Source: Maribacter litopenaei (GTDB lineage: Bacteria; Bacteroidota; Bacteroidia; Flavobacteriales; Flavobacteriaceae). Taken from it: DNA of 64,000 nt. The notes below the pieces were generated by a model that was given only the letters and a program-made list of their open reading frames with translations, did not search any database and was not told the origin of the DNA. Positions 1 to 9,823 of this stretch are shown in pieces. Where the stretch lies: assembly GCF_025244665.1 (NCBI RefSeq), contig NZ_CP104205.1, positions 3,221,001 through 3,285,000 on the forward strand, given 5' to 3'. Every line of letters starts with the position of its first letter. The stretch's first letter is position 1. The translations under genes were made by a program, and so were the position numbers.

Positions 1-686
1 TAATTCACTCGGATCGTTTCGTACCAATCGTTCATATCGGGCTTAGGGCTTCGAGATCCATTCCCTGTCCATTTAGCGGGTTTTTCCTTCAAGGTTCCAA
101 TGGATTTATTTTTTTCACCTCCCAATGGCCTATATCCATCCTTCCAGTCTGGTACTTTAAAGCTAGATCCTGGGATGTAATAGAAATTATTGTTTTTTTG
201 ATATTCCTTATCTGTATCGTCATCGGCACCAAAACTAGTGGCGCCATCAGGATTGGTAATACTATGATAAGCCCTGGCCACATGGTTTGGTACTATATCT
301 ATTATAACCTTCATGCCATGCTTATGGGTCCTTTCTATAAGTTCCTTGTATTCTACCAATCTATTGGACGGATCTATGGCCAAATCAGGATTCACATTAT
401 AATAATCCTTAACTGCATAAGGAGATCCGGCTCGACCCTTCACCACATTTGGGTCATCGTTAGAAATACCATAGTCCGTATAATCCCTGATTACCGCATG
501 ATGTGGAACCCCAGTGTACCATATATGGGACACCCCTAAATTCTTGATTTCGGATAAGGCTTTGTCATCAAAATCCGCAAATTTTCCAACACCATTTTCT
601 TCAATGGTTCCCCAGGGTTTGTTCGTGGTTTTTGTATTACCAAAAAGCCTGGTAAAAACATGATAGATTACAACCTTGCCCCTCAT
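1..686 (-). CDS. GH13 alpha-amylase family protein, 3' part off the left edge
   Basis: This is the N-terminal ~228 residues of a glycoside hydrolase family 13 enzyme, open to position 1. It acts on alpha-1,4-glucans and, by context, supplies maltose or maltodextrin to the phosphorylase encoded just upstream. Visible family features are the start of the (beta/alpha)8 barrel (VVIYHVFTRLFGN, then GTIEENGVGKF), the substrate-loop motif HIWYTGVPHH, and conserved region I as DIVPNHVAR. The catalytic Asp/Glu/Asp lie beyond the edge. The ATG at 686 is 42 bases after the GH65 stop, and an in-frame TAA lies upstream of it. Relatives usually carry an export signal, so the mature N terminus may be misplaced by an indel. 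It is the last visible gene of a minus-strand lacI-pgmB-GH65-GH13 run. Confidence 0.85.
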   Translation of the reverse strand, partial: MRGKVVIYHVFTRLFGNTKTTNKPWGTIEENGVGKFADFDDKALSEIKNLGVSHIWYTGVPHHAVIRDYTDYGISNDDPNVVKGRAGSPYAVKDYYNVNPDLAIDPSNRLVEYKELIERTHKHGMKVIIDIVPNHVARAYHSITNPDGATSFGADDDTDKEYQKNNNFYYIPGSSFKVPDWKDGYRPLGGEKNKSIGTLKEKPAKWTGNGSRSPKPDMNDWYETIRVN

Positions 687-728
687 TTTCCGTTCGTTAT
701 TTCCAACTTATATGATAACGCCTGCCTA

Positions 729-3032
729 TTAGTTAACATTTAATGAAGTATTGGGTAAGAGCTCATATTCCTTACCCCTAACCAAAATGGAAATACCACT
801 ATCCCCATCCAAATCAAAAGTTAGTCCTTTGGTTGCAACTTTCACCTTAATTATTCTATTTCTAAAGTTGACCTTAAACGAATATGCCTCCCATTGCTCA
901 GGGATTCTAGGCTCAAATGACAATAGATCATTAACAACACGCATTCCACCAAATCCTTCAACAATACTCATCCAGGTACCCGCCATAGATGTTATATGCA
1001 GACCTTCTTCCACTTCCTTATTATAATCGTCCAAGTCCAATCTAGAAGTCCTTAGATAAAAGGTGTAAGCCTGTTCCATCCTTCCCAGTTTGGCCGCCTG
1101 AATACTATGCACACAGGGGGATAAGGATGATTCATGTACGGTAAAAGGTTCGTAAAAATCAAAATGCTTCTCGAGTTCCTCTAAGGTAAATCTATCTTCA
1201 AAAAAGTAAAATCCCTGAAGAATATCTGCCTGTTTTATGTAAGGTGATCTTAGAATGCGGTCCCAACTCCATTTTTGGTTGATTGGTCTTTGGGTCCTAT
1301 CCAATTCACCCACTTTGACCAAATCCTTATCCAAAAAGCCATCTTGTTGAAGATAGACTCCATATTCATCTGAATAGGGAAAATATATATTATCGGCAAC
1401 GTTCTTCCATGATTCACACTCGGTTTGTGTAAGATTGGTCTTTCCAACAATCCTATCGTAGTCCTCCGAATAACCTTCCTTGATTTTGGACAGTTGTTCC
1501 AAGGCAAAATGGATACACCATTGGGCCAAATAATTGGTATACCAATTATTGTTCACATTATTTTCGTACTCATTGGGCCCAGTTACTCCTAAAATGACAT
1601 ATTTTTTTCGGTATTCAGAAAAATTAGCCCGCTGATGCCAAAAACGGGCAATACCAATAAGTACTTCCATTCCCATTTCGGGATATAACTATAATCACCA
1701 GTATATCGGTAATAATTATAAATAGCGAAAGCTATCGCACCATTTCTATGGATTTCCTCAAACGTAATTTCCCATTCATTATGGCACTCCTCCCCATTCA
1801 TGGTTACCATTGGATATAGGGCCGCACCATTTGTAAATCCAAGTTTTTCAGCATTTTCTATGGCCTTTTCCAAATGGTTGTACCTATATTTCAATAATTT
1901 GCGGGCCACTATTTCGTCTTTTGTGGCCATATAAAATGGAATGCAATAAGCTTCCGTATCCCAATAGGTACTCCCTCCATATTTTTCCCCAGTGAATCCT
2001 TTTGGTCAATGTTCAATCCGGAATCAGTACCTAAATAGGTTTGGTTTAACTGAAAAATATTGAAACGGATTCCCTGTTGCGCCTTAATATCACCCTGAAT
2101 ACCTATGTCGCTCATCTCCCAAATCTTGGCCCAAGATTCCTTTTGTTTTTCCAACATTTTTGCGAACCCAAGATTGGAAGCCTTGTCCAATACGTCATTG
2201 GCCGCTACTCTCAATTTTTCTTCAGCATGATTTCGTGATACGGTATACCCACCAAATTTTGTCAAGATTAGTTGCTGTCCCTTTTCTACTTTCTGCGAAA
2301 ACTTTAAGGCTACAAAATTGTCCGTGGATTCATCCAAATTTGCAGATATATCAGTACCCTTATATTCCAAACTAGCCTGCATAAAGGTGCAGGTTTTAAA
2401 ATTGGTTTTCATCGTATGGGCTTCTATGAAAGCCCTATTACCCGTTGAGGACACGTTGGTGGTATTCCAAAATTTATCATCCCAATTACTATCTTCATTG
2501 GTAATACCACTATCCAAATATGGGAGAAAGGTAATCTCGCCATCCATATTCTTTAAGGTAATATTGAACGAAATGGCACCCACCTCATCCATTTCCAAAC
2601 TTAAGAATCTAGTGATGCTTACTTGGACTTCGGCATTATTTTTCAAAATGGCATCAAAACTTCTATTGTACCAACCTTCTTTCATGTTCAATTCACGCCT
2701 GAAGTCAGATACCTTTTTACAAGTCGCCAAATCCAATTCCAACTCATTGACAAATACCTTAATACCAATCCAATTAGGAGCGTTCAATACTTTGGCAAAG
2801 TACTCGGATATCCATTTTTCCACCATCCAACCCGAGTTTTATCAGGATAATAGACTCCAGCAATGTAACTTCCTTGAAAGGTGTCACCAGAATATGTTTC
2901 CTCAAAGTTGGCCCGCTGTCCCATGGCCCCATTACCTATACTGAAGATACTTTCTGAGGATTTTACTCTTTCCGCATCGAAACCCTCTTCTACAATGGAT
3001 CACTCGTTAGGTAGTATATAATCCTGATTCAT
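729..3032 (-). CDS. GH65 maltose/kojibiose-type phosphorylase (broken by sequence lesions)
   Basis: About 768 residues, the usual length for inverting GH65 phosphorylases, which cleave maltose with phosphate to beta-glucose-1-phosphate and glucose. The next upstream gene (beta-phosphoglucomutase) uses that product. Family blocks seen after joining frames: [41 protein letters not shown], the acid-containing [11 protein letters not shown], and the [15 protein letters not shown]-terminal block. The reading is interrupted four times: a TGA at 3000-3002 where homologues have Trp (NEWSIVEE), a one-base loss at 2803-2808 (CCGGAG read as CCGAG), a one-base loss near 1997-2004, and a one-base loss at 1677-1683 (CCGGAA read as CCGAA). 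I read it as an intact gene with consensus errors. Start ATG 3032 gives the canonical [12 protein letters not shown] terminus. Substrate within GH65 is inferred from neighbours. Confidence 0.85.
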
Positions 3033-3079
3033 AATTTATAAGAGTGTAATAAATTTAAAATTAGACCTATAAAATATTC

Positions 3080-3733
3080 CTATTTTAGTAGGGTCTCTAA
3101 AAAGGAATCGCTCATTTCCGTAAAATCGTTAAAGTTATAATCGGCTTCCACCAATGTATCCGAATCCCCAATACCAATACTGGTCATTTGAGCTATATTG
3201 GCGGCTTGAATCCCCGCAATTGCATCTTCAAAAACGACGCAATTCTTTGGTTCTACATTAAGATTTGAAGAAGCTATCAAAAAAACTTCTGGATCGGGTT
3301 TCGCCTTGGTAACACTATTGCCATCCACGATACTGTTAAAATAGCTTAGAAGTCCTACTTTTTCCAATATTGGCTTTGCATTCTTACTTGCGGATCCCAA
3401 AGCGATAGGTAGGTCCCTTGTTTTAAGGAACTCTAGGACACGGGGCACATCCGCTAAAATCTCTGATGCATCCATTTTATCAATAAAGTCTAGATAGTCT
3501 TCATTCTTTTCAATCATCCAGCGGTCGAACTGTTCCTGTGTCGCATCGATATCACCTATCTCCAAAAGTATCTCCAAGCAGCGCTTCCTACTAACGCCTT
3601 TGAAAAGTTCATTTTGTTCCAAAGTAAATTCAAAACCCAATTCATTGGCCAATTTTTTCCAAGCCAAGTAATGGTATTTGGCGGTATCCACAATAACCCC
3701 ATCCAAATCAAAAATAAAACCCTTTCTTTTCAT
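3080..3733 (-). CDS. pgmB: Beta-phosphoglucomutase (HAD superfamily)
   Basis: 217 residues, intact. It interconverts beta-glucose-1-phosphate and glucose-6-phosphate, completing cytoplasmic maltose phosphorolysis begun by the adjacent GH65 enzyme. HAD motif I is FDLDGVIVDTAKYHY (nucleophile Asp, then the acid/base Asp two residues on, and the Thr typical of beta-PGM). Motif II is ALGSASKNAK, the motif III lysine is in VTKAKPDPEVF, and motif IV is VVFEDAIAGIQAA. The cap region contains FKGVSRKRCLEILL, the substrate-specificity loop of beta-PGM. It starts 14 bases after the lacI stop and is followed 47 bases later by the GH65 start, so the four genes look co-transcribed. Confidence 0.93.
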   Translation of the reverse strand: MKRKGFIFDLDGVIVDTAKYHYLAWKKLANELGFEFTLEQNELFKGVSRKRCLEILLEIGDIDATQEQFDRWMIEKNEDYLDFIDKMDASEILADVPRVLEFLKTRDLPIALGSASKNAKPILEKVGLLSYFNSIVDGNSVTKAKPDPEVFLIASSNLNVEPKNCVVFEDAIAGIQAANIAQMTSIGIGDSDTLVEADYNFNDFTEMSDSFLETLLK

Positions 3734-3747
3734 AGGGGCAAAAATAA

Positions 3748-4764
3748 CTAATTGATAGTGGAATCTCGATGAATTAAGGTGGCGGAAATTACTTCTGTTT
3801 TATAATTTCCTTCTAAATCGTTTTCGATTCGATCTATCAATAATTTTGCTGCGGTTTCACCCATCCTTTCACCATGTTGTGCAACAGTTGACAACTTTGG
3901 CGTTGAATATCTAGACAATATCCCATTAGTGAATCCAATAAAGGAAATATCTTCAGGCACTTTTTTTCCCTGTCTTTGAACCACATCCATACATTTAATC
4001 GCGAAAATTTCATTGACACATAATACGGCATCAATTTCATTACTTTCAAAAAATTCCCAAATGGGAATCTCATCCTCACTCTCATAGGGCAAGGTTAGCA
4101 CCAAATTCTTCTCAAGTTGTAAATCGTTTGAAATCAAAGCTTTTTCATATCCCTGTGCCCTATCGGAACTTACATTAAAGTAACTCTCCGTTGTAACCAA
4201 TGCTATCTTTCTTTTTCCGGAATTAATCATTGTTTCCACTGCCTCAAAGGCAATTTCTATATCATTAAGGATTACCTTATCACAGGCTACTTCATCAGAG
4301 ACCCTATCAAATAATACCATGGGAATACCCTGGTCCATTATTTCTTGTAGATGATTGAAATCATTCCTTTCTTGTGTTTCGGCCGAAAGTGACATTATAA
4401 TTCCGTCGATACTGCCATTAGCCAAAAGCTCCATATTTAATACTTCCTTTTCAAAGGACTCATCAGAAACACATATCATTACATTATAGCCTCTCTCACC
4501 GGCATAATGCTCAATTCCCCTAAAAACCGTAGTAAAAAAATGATGTACGATATCGGGTATGATGACCCCAATATTTTTGGTCTTTTTATTTTTTAGGCTT
4601 AGGGCAATATTGTTAGGCCTATAATTATAAAGTTTTGCGAATGCCTGAATCTTCTCTTTAGTCTCCCTACTTATTTCCTCACTGTTCTTCAACGCCTTGG
4701 AAACAGTAGAAACGCTGACGTCCAATTCCTTTGCTATATGTTTTAAGGTTACTCTTCTTTTCAA
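3748..4764 (-). CDS. LacI-family transcriptional regulator of the maltodextrin locus
   Basis: 338 residues, intact. The N-terminal LacI helix-turn-helix is clear (VTLKHIAKELDVSVSTVSKAL, with the hinge-helix region RPNNIALSLKNKKT at residues ~50-65). It is followed by a periplasmic-binding-protein-like effector domain (IGVIIPDIVHHFFTTVFRGIE, DGIIMSLS, VLFDRV, DAVLCVNEIFA, ISFIGFTNG). It is the first gene of the minus-strand maltose operon and is divergent from susC. A LacI-type inverted repeat in the shared intergenic region (5011-5024) is the obvious binding site. Known flavobacterial mal loci use a LacI regulator in this position; the effector (probably maltose or a sugar phosphate) is inference. 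Confidence 0.92.
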   Translation of the reverse strand: MKRRVTLKHIAKELDVSVSTVSKALKNSEEISRETKEKIQAFAKLYNYRPNNIALSLKNKKTKNIGVIIPDIVHHFFTTVFRGIEHYAGERGYNVMICVSDESFEKEVLNMELLANGSIDGIIMSLSAETQERNDFNHLQEIMDQGIPMVLFDRVSDEVACDKVILNDIEIAFEAVETMINSGKRKIALVTTESYFNVSSDRAQGYEKALISNDLQLEKNLVLTLPYESEDEIPIWEFFESNEIDAVLCVNEIFAIKCMDVVQRQGKKVPEDISFIGFTNGILSRYSTPKLSTVAQHGERMGETAAKLLIDRIENDLEGNYKTEVISATLIHRDSTIN

Positions 4765-5118
4765 ATCGTCCTTTATTTATTGGTCCCTAAATTTGGGGAA
4801 TTTACTTAAAAAAAGCTTAAAAATTCTACCCCATATAGAATGGACCATTTTTATATTATCTTAATGATTTTATAACAAAACTTTAAGAAAAATAAAATTT
4901 ATATATTTGTTCAAAATTGCAATTTCACATTATTAGGTATTTATTTTTGCGAAATGAATAAATTAAGAACTTGAGGAATTATGAATCTATAATTTTAAAA
5001 GTTATTAACACGAAACCGTTTTCGCTGCCCTTGTATTTGGCTTCTAATGTTGTTTATTGCTTTTTTTACATATTTTTAACGATTGAAATTAATTAAACTC
5101 AACTTAAATTAACATTTT
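4765..5118. other. Divergent lacI/susC intergenic region
   Basis: 354 AT-rich bases with no open gene. It must hold promoters for lacI (leftward) and susC (rightward) and contains the LacI-type inverted repeat annotated separately. Two rightward promoter candidates are visible: TATATTTG at 4902-4909 matches the Bacteroidota -7 element TAnnTTTG, and TTG at 5050-5052 lies 18 bases before TATTTTTA at 5071-5078, a weaker -7. If the first is used, the operator sits downstream of the start and would act as a roadblock. If the second is used, the operator is about 26 bases upstream of the -33 element. Confidence 0.6.
5011..5024. promoter_or_regulatory. LacI-type operator (CGAAACCGTTTTCG)
   Basis: The 14-base sequence CGAAACCGTTTTCG is an imperfect palindrome: the outer CGAAA and TTTCG arms pair perfectly and 12 of 14 positions are symmetric around a central CG-containing core. 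LacI/PurR/CcpA-type operators typically have this form. It lies between divergent lacI and susC, 247 bases upstream of lacI and 95 upstream of susC, so one site could control both operons. No second copy was noticed in the window. Function is inferred from form and position. Confidence 0.6.
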
Positions 5119-8107
5119 ATGAAGATTACGCTACTAAAAAGTTTGGTTGTTCTAGGGGCCTTTTTGTCCTTTGGTATAGCTCAGGCTCAGGAGGTTTCCG
5201 GTACCGTTTCTGACGCCAGTGATTCCCTACCGGGTGCCAGCGTTGTTGAAAAAGGCACCACTAATGGAACCCAAACAGATTTTGATGGTAATTTCTCGAT
5301 TACGGTTGGAAATGATGCCATACTGGTGGTAAGTTACATCGGTTACAAATCGACCGAGATCGCCGTAAATGGTCAAAGCACGATTAACGTAACTTTGGAA
5401 GAAGATGCTCAGGCGTTGGAAGAGGTCATCGTTGTTGGTTATGGTAGCCAAGCCAAAAAAGAAATTACTACGGCAGTTACCAGTGTTAATGCGGAAGACT
5501 TTAACCAAGGGGTGGTTCAACAGCCTGCTCAACTTCTACAAGGTAAAGTTGCAGGATTAACTGTTGCCAACCCCGGTGGAAACCCCAATCAGGCTCCTAC
5601 CATACGTTTGCGTGGTTTATCCACTGTTGGTGGTAACCAAGAGCCACTTGTGGTAATTGACGGTATATTAGGCGGGTCCTTAGATAGCGTTGACCCTGCT
5701 GATATTCAGAATATTACAGTATTGAAGGATGGCTCCGCCGCTGCAATTTATGGTTCACGTGCCTCTTACGGGGTTATCGTAATTACAACTAAAAGCGGAA
5801 AAAGTGGTCAACCGCTACAAGTCACTTATAATGGTCAATTCGGTGTCTCAACAATTGCCAATCAAATAGAAATTATGAATCGCGAGGAATTTTTGGCCGC
5901 GGGTGGAAATGACTTGGGAAGTGACACAGACTGGAGGGATGAAGTTACTCAAACAGGTATGGCACAAGTACATAACGTATCCGCGTCCGGAGGTAGTGAA
6001 AACATGACCTACCGTGTCGCAGCGAACTTTAGGGATACCGACGGTATTTTGGTAAACTCCGGTTTTCAACAAACTAATTTTCGTACAAACTTTACAGGAA
6101 GACTATTTGATGATAGACTAAAAGTAACAGTAAATACCGCACTTACAACTAGAGATTCGCAAATTGGGTTCAATGAAGCACTACGTTATGCGACTAGCTA
6201 CAATCCTACTGCACCAGTCTTTGGTGACGATGCCCCTTTCGCATTCAACTCCGCACAATTTGGTGGTTATTTTGAGACACTAGGACTTTTTGACAGTTTC
6301 AATCCAGTAGCTATTGCTAAACAGAATAGAAACGATTTGGCTAGTACAACATTGAACTATAATATTAACTTGGATTATAAGATTTCCGACGCCCTTTCAA
6401 TTAATGTGAATTATGCGAAAGAAGATGTAAAAGAGGACCGAAATCAGTACTATCCAACTACCAACCTATGGAGAGGTAATGCTTTAAGTCCAACACGTAG
6501 AGGACTGGCAAACTTTGGAAATAGACAACGTAACTTTACTTTATTTGAAACCTATGCTACATATAATAGTAATGTTAGCGACTTGGTTAATTTAACTGTT
6601 ACAGGGGGGTATTCCTTCCAAGAAACTGATCAAAACTTCAATTTCTTCTCACTTGGAGATTTTCCTGCCGGTGTGGATTTCGACTTCAGCAATAGAATTC
6701 AGGATGCCCAAGATTTATTGGAAGGCGGAAGAGTTGTAGCAAGTAGCTCAAGACAGGATGATGACCGTATCATTAGAATGTTTGGCCGTGTAAACGCTAC
6801 GTTTGATGATGCCATTTACCTGAATGCTGCATTAAGCCGTGAAGGTTCTAGCCGTTTCGGATCCGAAAACCAATGGGGTATATTCCCTGCGGTTGCAGTA
6901 GGTGCCGATTTAAATAAGTATTTGAATCTAAACAATGTTAATCTTTTAAAAGCCCGACTTGGATGGGGTGTTACAGGAGCAAACCCACCACAGGTAGGTT
7001 TGGCGCAACAGATTTACAACGTACAAAATGGCGCTGATGGACAAAGTGGAGCTGCTACAACACAAAATGGTGGTCGTGCAGCTAACCCTGACTTGAAATG
7101 GGAAGAAAAATCTGAAATCAACCTTGGTTTTGAATTTGCGACAGACCGTTTAGGAGCAACCCTGGATTTCTTTACTAGGGACATAAAAGACTTCATTATT
7201 CTTGCCAATGTTGAATCTTCTGAATTTGATGGATTTAGCCAACGATGGGAAAACGCAGGAACACTAGGCGTTAACGGTGTTGAATTATCTATCAACTACG
7301 ACTTGATCAATCAGGAGAATTTAAAGTATAATTCTGGTCTTATCTTTACACATAACAAGACTATTTTGGAGGAAAATCCACAAGGGGATCAAGTATTAGG
7401 AAACCTTGGAGCACCAGGTCAAAATAACACTTTTGTAATTCGTGTTAAGGAAGGTGAGGAAGTAGGTCAAATATGGGGGCCAGTATGGTCCGGGGAACTT
7501 GATGCTTCCGGAACACCAATCCTGAGCGATATAAATGGTGATGGAAATTTAGTGACCGGTCAAGGTAGTGCTCTAGATGAGGATGCAGACTTTAGGGTAT
7601 TGGGTACAGGTCTTCCAGATTTTGAATTGGGCTGGACCAACCAAGTTACTTTTGGCAATTGGGATGCCAATGTCTTCTTTAGAGCCGTTGTAGGTCATAG
7701 TTTAGTGAACAGCTTCAGGGCCTTTTACGAACCGGTCATTGGGTCACAAGCATCCTACAACTTTGTAAATACAGCAAATGCCAATCCAGCAATTAAAACG
7801 GCTCAGTTTAGCGACTACTACGTAGAAAAAGCTGATTTCCTACGTTTGGATAACATGTCCGTAGGATATAACTTTGACTTAAATCCGAGATAGTTATATC
7901 AAGGGATTGCGACTTTCCTTGGCAGGACAGAATTTATTTACCATAACGGGATACGACGGTATTAACCCTGATCCAAATTTGGCAGATGGTGGCGACCTTG
8001 GAGATTTAAGGTCTGCTCAACCTAATCCACTTGTACCTGGTATTGAAAGGAGAGAGGCCTACTTTACCTCAACAACCATAACACTTGGATTGAATGTTAA
8101 TTTCTAA
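5119..8107 (+). CDS. susC: SusC-like TonB-dependent outer membrane transporter
   Basis: About 995 residues. It forms an outer membrane beta-barrel that imports a glycan captured by the SusD lipoprotein encoded next. In order: signal peptide (MKITLLKSLVVLGAFLSFGIAQA), carboxypeptidase-regulatory-like domain (SGTVSDASDSLPGASV...DFDGNFSI), a TonB-box-like LEEVIVVGYGSQ, plug domain (LLQGKVAGLTVANPGGNPN, PLVVIDGILGG, VLKDGSAAAIYGSRA), then the 22-strand barrel ending in GLNVNF with the terminal Phe. One frameshift at 7884-7891 reads CCGAGAT where CCGGAT restores ...NFDLNPDSYIKGLRLSL; the 66 residues after it are the normal barrel end. It overlaps no gene and precedes susD by 10 bases. Divergence from lacI and the GH65/GH13 genes suggests maltodextrin as substrate (inference). 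Confidence 0.92.
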
Positions 8108-8117
8108 AAAAAATACT

Positions 8118-9710
8118 ATGAAACGATTTATTAAAATAACATTGGCAAGTATAGCATTGATTGCTTACTCTTGTACCGATTTAGACGATGATTTAGAAGA
8201 TTCCCTAACAGAGGAGTTTTCCATTGAGGGTGTATCAACAGGAGGTTCCGGTGGTAGCACTGGCCCCCTTTTAAGTGCCTATTCAAGACTTAGAAATGGA
8301 TCAGCTGGTAATACAGGTTGGTTTGCTACACAAACCGTTACCTCTGACGCAATAGCCGTAGGTCAAAAGGGAGGTGACTGGTTCGATGGTGGTATATGGA
8401 TACAACTACACCGCCATACCTGGGATGCCGCCCATGAGCGTATTGGTGAAACTTGGAACGACGCCTATGGTGGTATCGGAGAAGTAAACTCCGCCCTTGA
8501 GAGTGGAAACCTTGATGCCAACCAAACAGCTCAAGCTAGGGCTTTACGTGCATACTTCTACTATAGATTGTTGGATACTTTTGGAAGGGTGAAAATTGTT
8601 ACCGTTTCAGGTGAAGACCCACCTCAAGCAGATAGAGCTGAAGTTTTTAGTTTTGTTGAGAGTGAATTGTTAGCAGCATTAGGTATTCCAGCAGTCACAG
8701 CTGCGATGGATTTAAGTGGAAGCCCTTTAGGTACCACAATAAACAATTACAGAATCAATCAATATGCGGCTTTGGGCTTATTGGCCAAATTATATTTAAA
8801 CGCAGAAATATATACCGGTATTCCTAGATACATGGAGGCTGATTGGGCGGCTACATATATCATAGATAATAGCCCTTATATTCTTTGTGACGACGGATGT
8901 GTTTCTCCGAACCTAGCCAATCGCCCTGAAGTGGATAGCGACCCTGAAAACCTTGTGGGGTACGCAACCGTTTTTGCACCTAACAATGAGAACAATCCTG
9001 AAATCATTTGGTCTATAGAATACAATAGCGTTGGTCTTGGTGGAATGAATTTTAGCCAAATGACCTTGCATGGACCAAGCCAGTTAACTTATGGTTTGGA
9101 TGCGGCTCCATGGAACGGTTTCCAAGTGTTGGAAGAATTTTACAACAGCTACGAAGATGGTGATGCAAGAAAAGAAGCCAATTTCTTGGTAGGTGCACAG
9201 ACAGACTTTTCAGGAAATGCCCTTATTGATTTCGCTTCCGATGATGATGACCTTCAAGTGGTTTATACTCCTGAAATCAATGAATTGGAACCAAATTCGA
9301 TCAGACAGTCGGGAGCACGTATGAAGAAATTCAGTTTTGAATTATTGGGTAGGCAGGATATGAACAACGACTACCCAATCATACGACTAGGCGATGTTTA
9401 TTTGATGCGTGGTGAAGCTCGTGCAAGAGCGGCAGGTGATTGGAATCAATCTTTACCAGATGTCAATGCAATAAGATCAAGGGCTGGGGTAGCTCCTCTT
9501 TCATCAATAGATGCAGCAGGATTTTTAGCAGAAAGAGGTCGTGAAATGTTCCAAGAGTCAAGCAGAAGAACAGATCAAATCCGTTTTGGAACTTTTGACG
9601 ATGTGTGGTGGGAGAAAACAAACACAGATACCTTTAGGTCATTAATGCCAATACCTATTGCTCAAATTAATGCATCTGATGGAACATTGACTCAGAATCC
9701 TGGTTATTAA
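8118..9710 (+). CDS. susD: SusD-like nutrient-binding outer membrane lipoprotein
   Basis: 530 residues, intact. A surface lipoprotein that lids the SusC barrel and binds the glycan. The ATG at 8118 gives a lipoprotein signal (MKRFIKITLASIALIAYSC) with the acylated Cys at about residue 19; a longer in-frame start at 8094 overlaps susC and is unlikely. The SusD/RagB fold is recognisable from the N-terminal TPR-like region (GEVNSALESGNLDANQTAQARALRAYFYYRLLDTFGRV) and the C-terminal PIIRLGDVYLMRGEARARA, VNAIRSRAGV and LAERGREMFQESSRRTDQIRFG blocks. A Rho-independent terminator follows at 9732-9764, so susCD form their own transcription unit. SusE or SusF genes do not follow, unlike the Bacteroides starch locus. 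Confidence 0.93.
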   Translation: MKRFIKITLASIALIAYSCTDLDDDLEDSLTEEFSIEGVSTGGSGGSTGPLLSAYSRLRNGSAGNTGWFATQTVTSDAIAVGQKGGDWFDGGIWIQLHRHTWDAAHERIGETWNDAYGGIGEVNSALESGNLDANQTAQARALRAYFYYRLLDTFGRVKIVTVSGEDPPQADRAEVFSFVESELLAALGIPAVTAAMDLSGSPLGTTINNYRINQYAALGLLAKLYLNAEIYTGIPRYMEADWAATYIIDNSPYILCDDGCVSPNLANRPEVDSDPENLVGYATVFAPNNENNPEIIWSIEYNSVGLGGMNFSQMTLHGPSQLTYGLDAAPWNGFQVLEEFYNSYEDGDARKEANFLVGAQTDFSGNALIDFASDDDDLQVVYTPEINELEPNSIRQSGARMKKFSFELLGRQDMNNDYPIIRLGDVYLMRGEARARAAGDWNQSLPDVNAIRSRAGVAPLSSIDAAGFLAERGREMFQESSRRTDQIRFGTFDDVWWEKTNTDTFRSLMPIPIAQINASDGTLTQNPGY

Positions 9711-9731
9711 TCTTATTTTAAGTTTTATACT

Positions 9732-9764
9732 AAAAAGGGTTGTTCGTTAGAGCAGCCCTTTTTT
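9732..9764 (+). terminator. Rho-independent terminator after susD
   Basis: AAAAAGGGTTG, an eight- to nine-base loop, then CAGCCCTTTTTT. The GC core GGGTTG/CAGCCC pairs with one G-T wobble and is extended by A/T pairs, giving a stem followed by a T run. It begins 22 bases after the susD stop and precedes a new promoter for the UnbV/VCBS cassette. Confidence 0.75.
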
Positions 9765-9775
9765 AATAAGATTTA

Positions 9776-9783
9776 TACCTTTG
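9776..9783 (+). promoter_or_regulatory. Bacteroidota -7 promoter element upstream of the VCBS cassette
   Basis: TACCTTTG matches TAnnTTTG exactly and lies directly after the susD terminator. Transcription would start near 9788-9790, so an ATG at 9788 would be leaderless and the ATG at 9824 is the more likely start of the following lipoprotein. No clear TTG at -33 was found. Confidence 0.5.
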
Positions 9784-9823
9784 TCCAATGCGACAAAAGC
9801 TCGAAAATCGACTATTTCCAAGC

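Noticed and set aside
7884..7891. Programmed ribosomal frameshifting at CCGAGAT in susC and other genes
   Set aside because: There is no slippery heptamer or downstream structure common to the sites, the shifts go in both directions, and functionally unrelated genes are affected.
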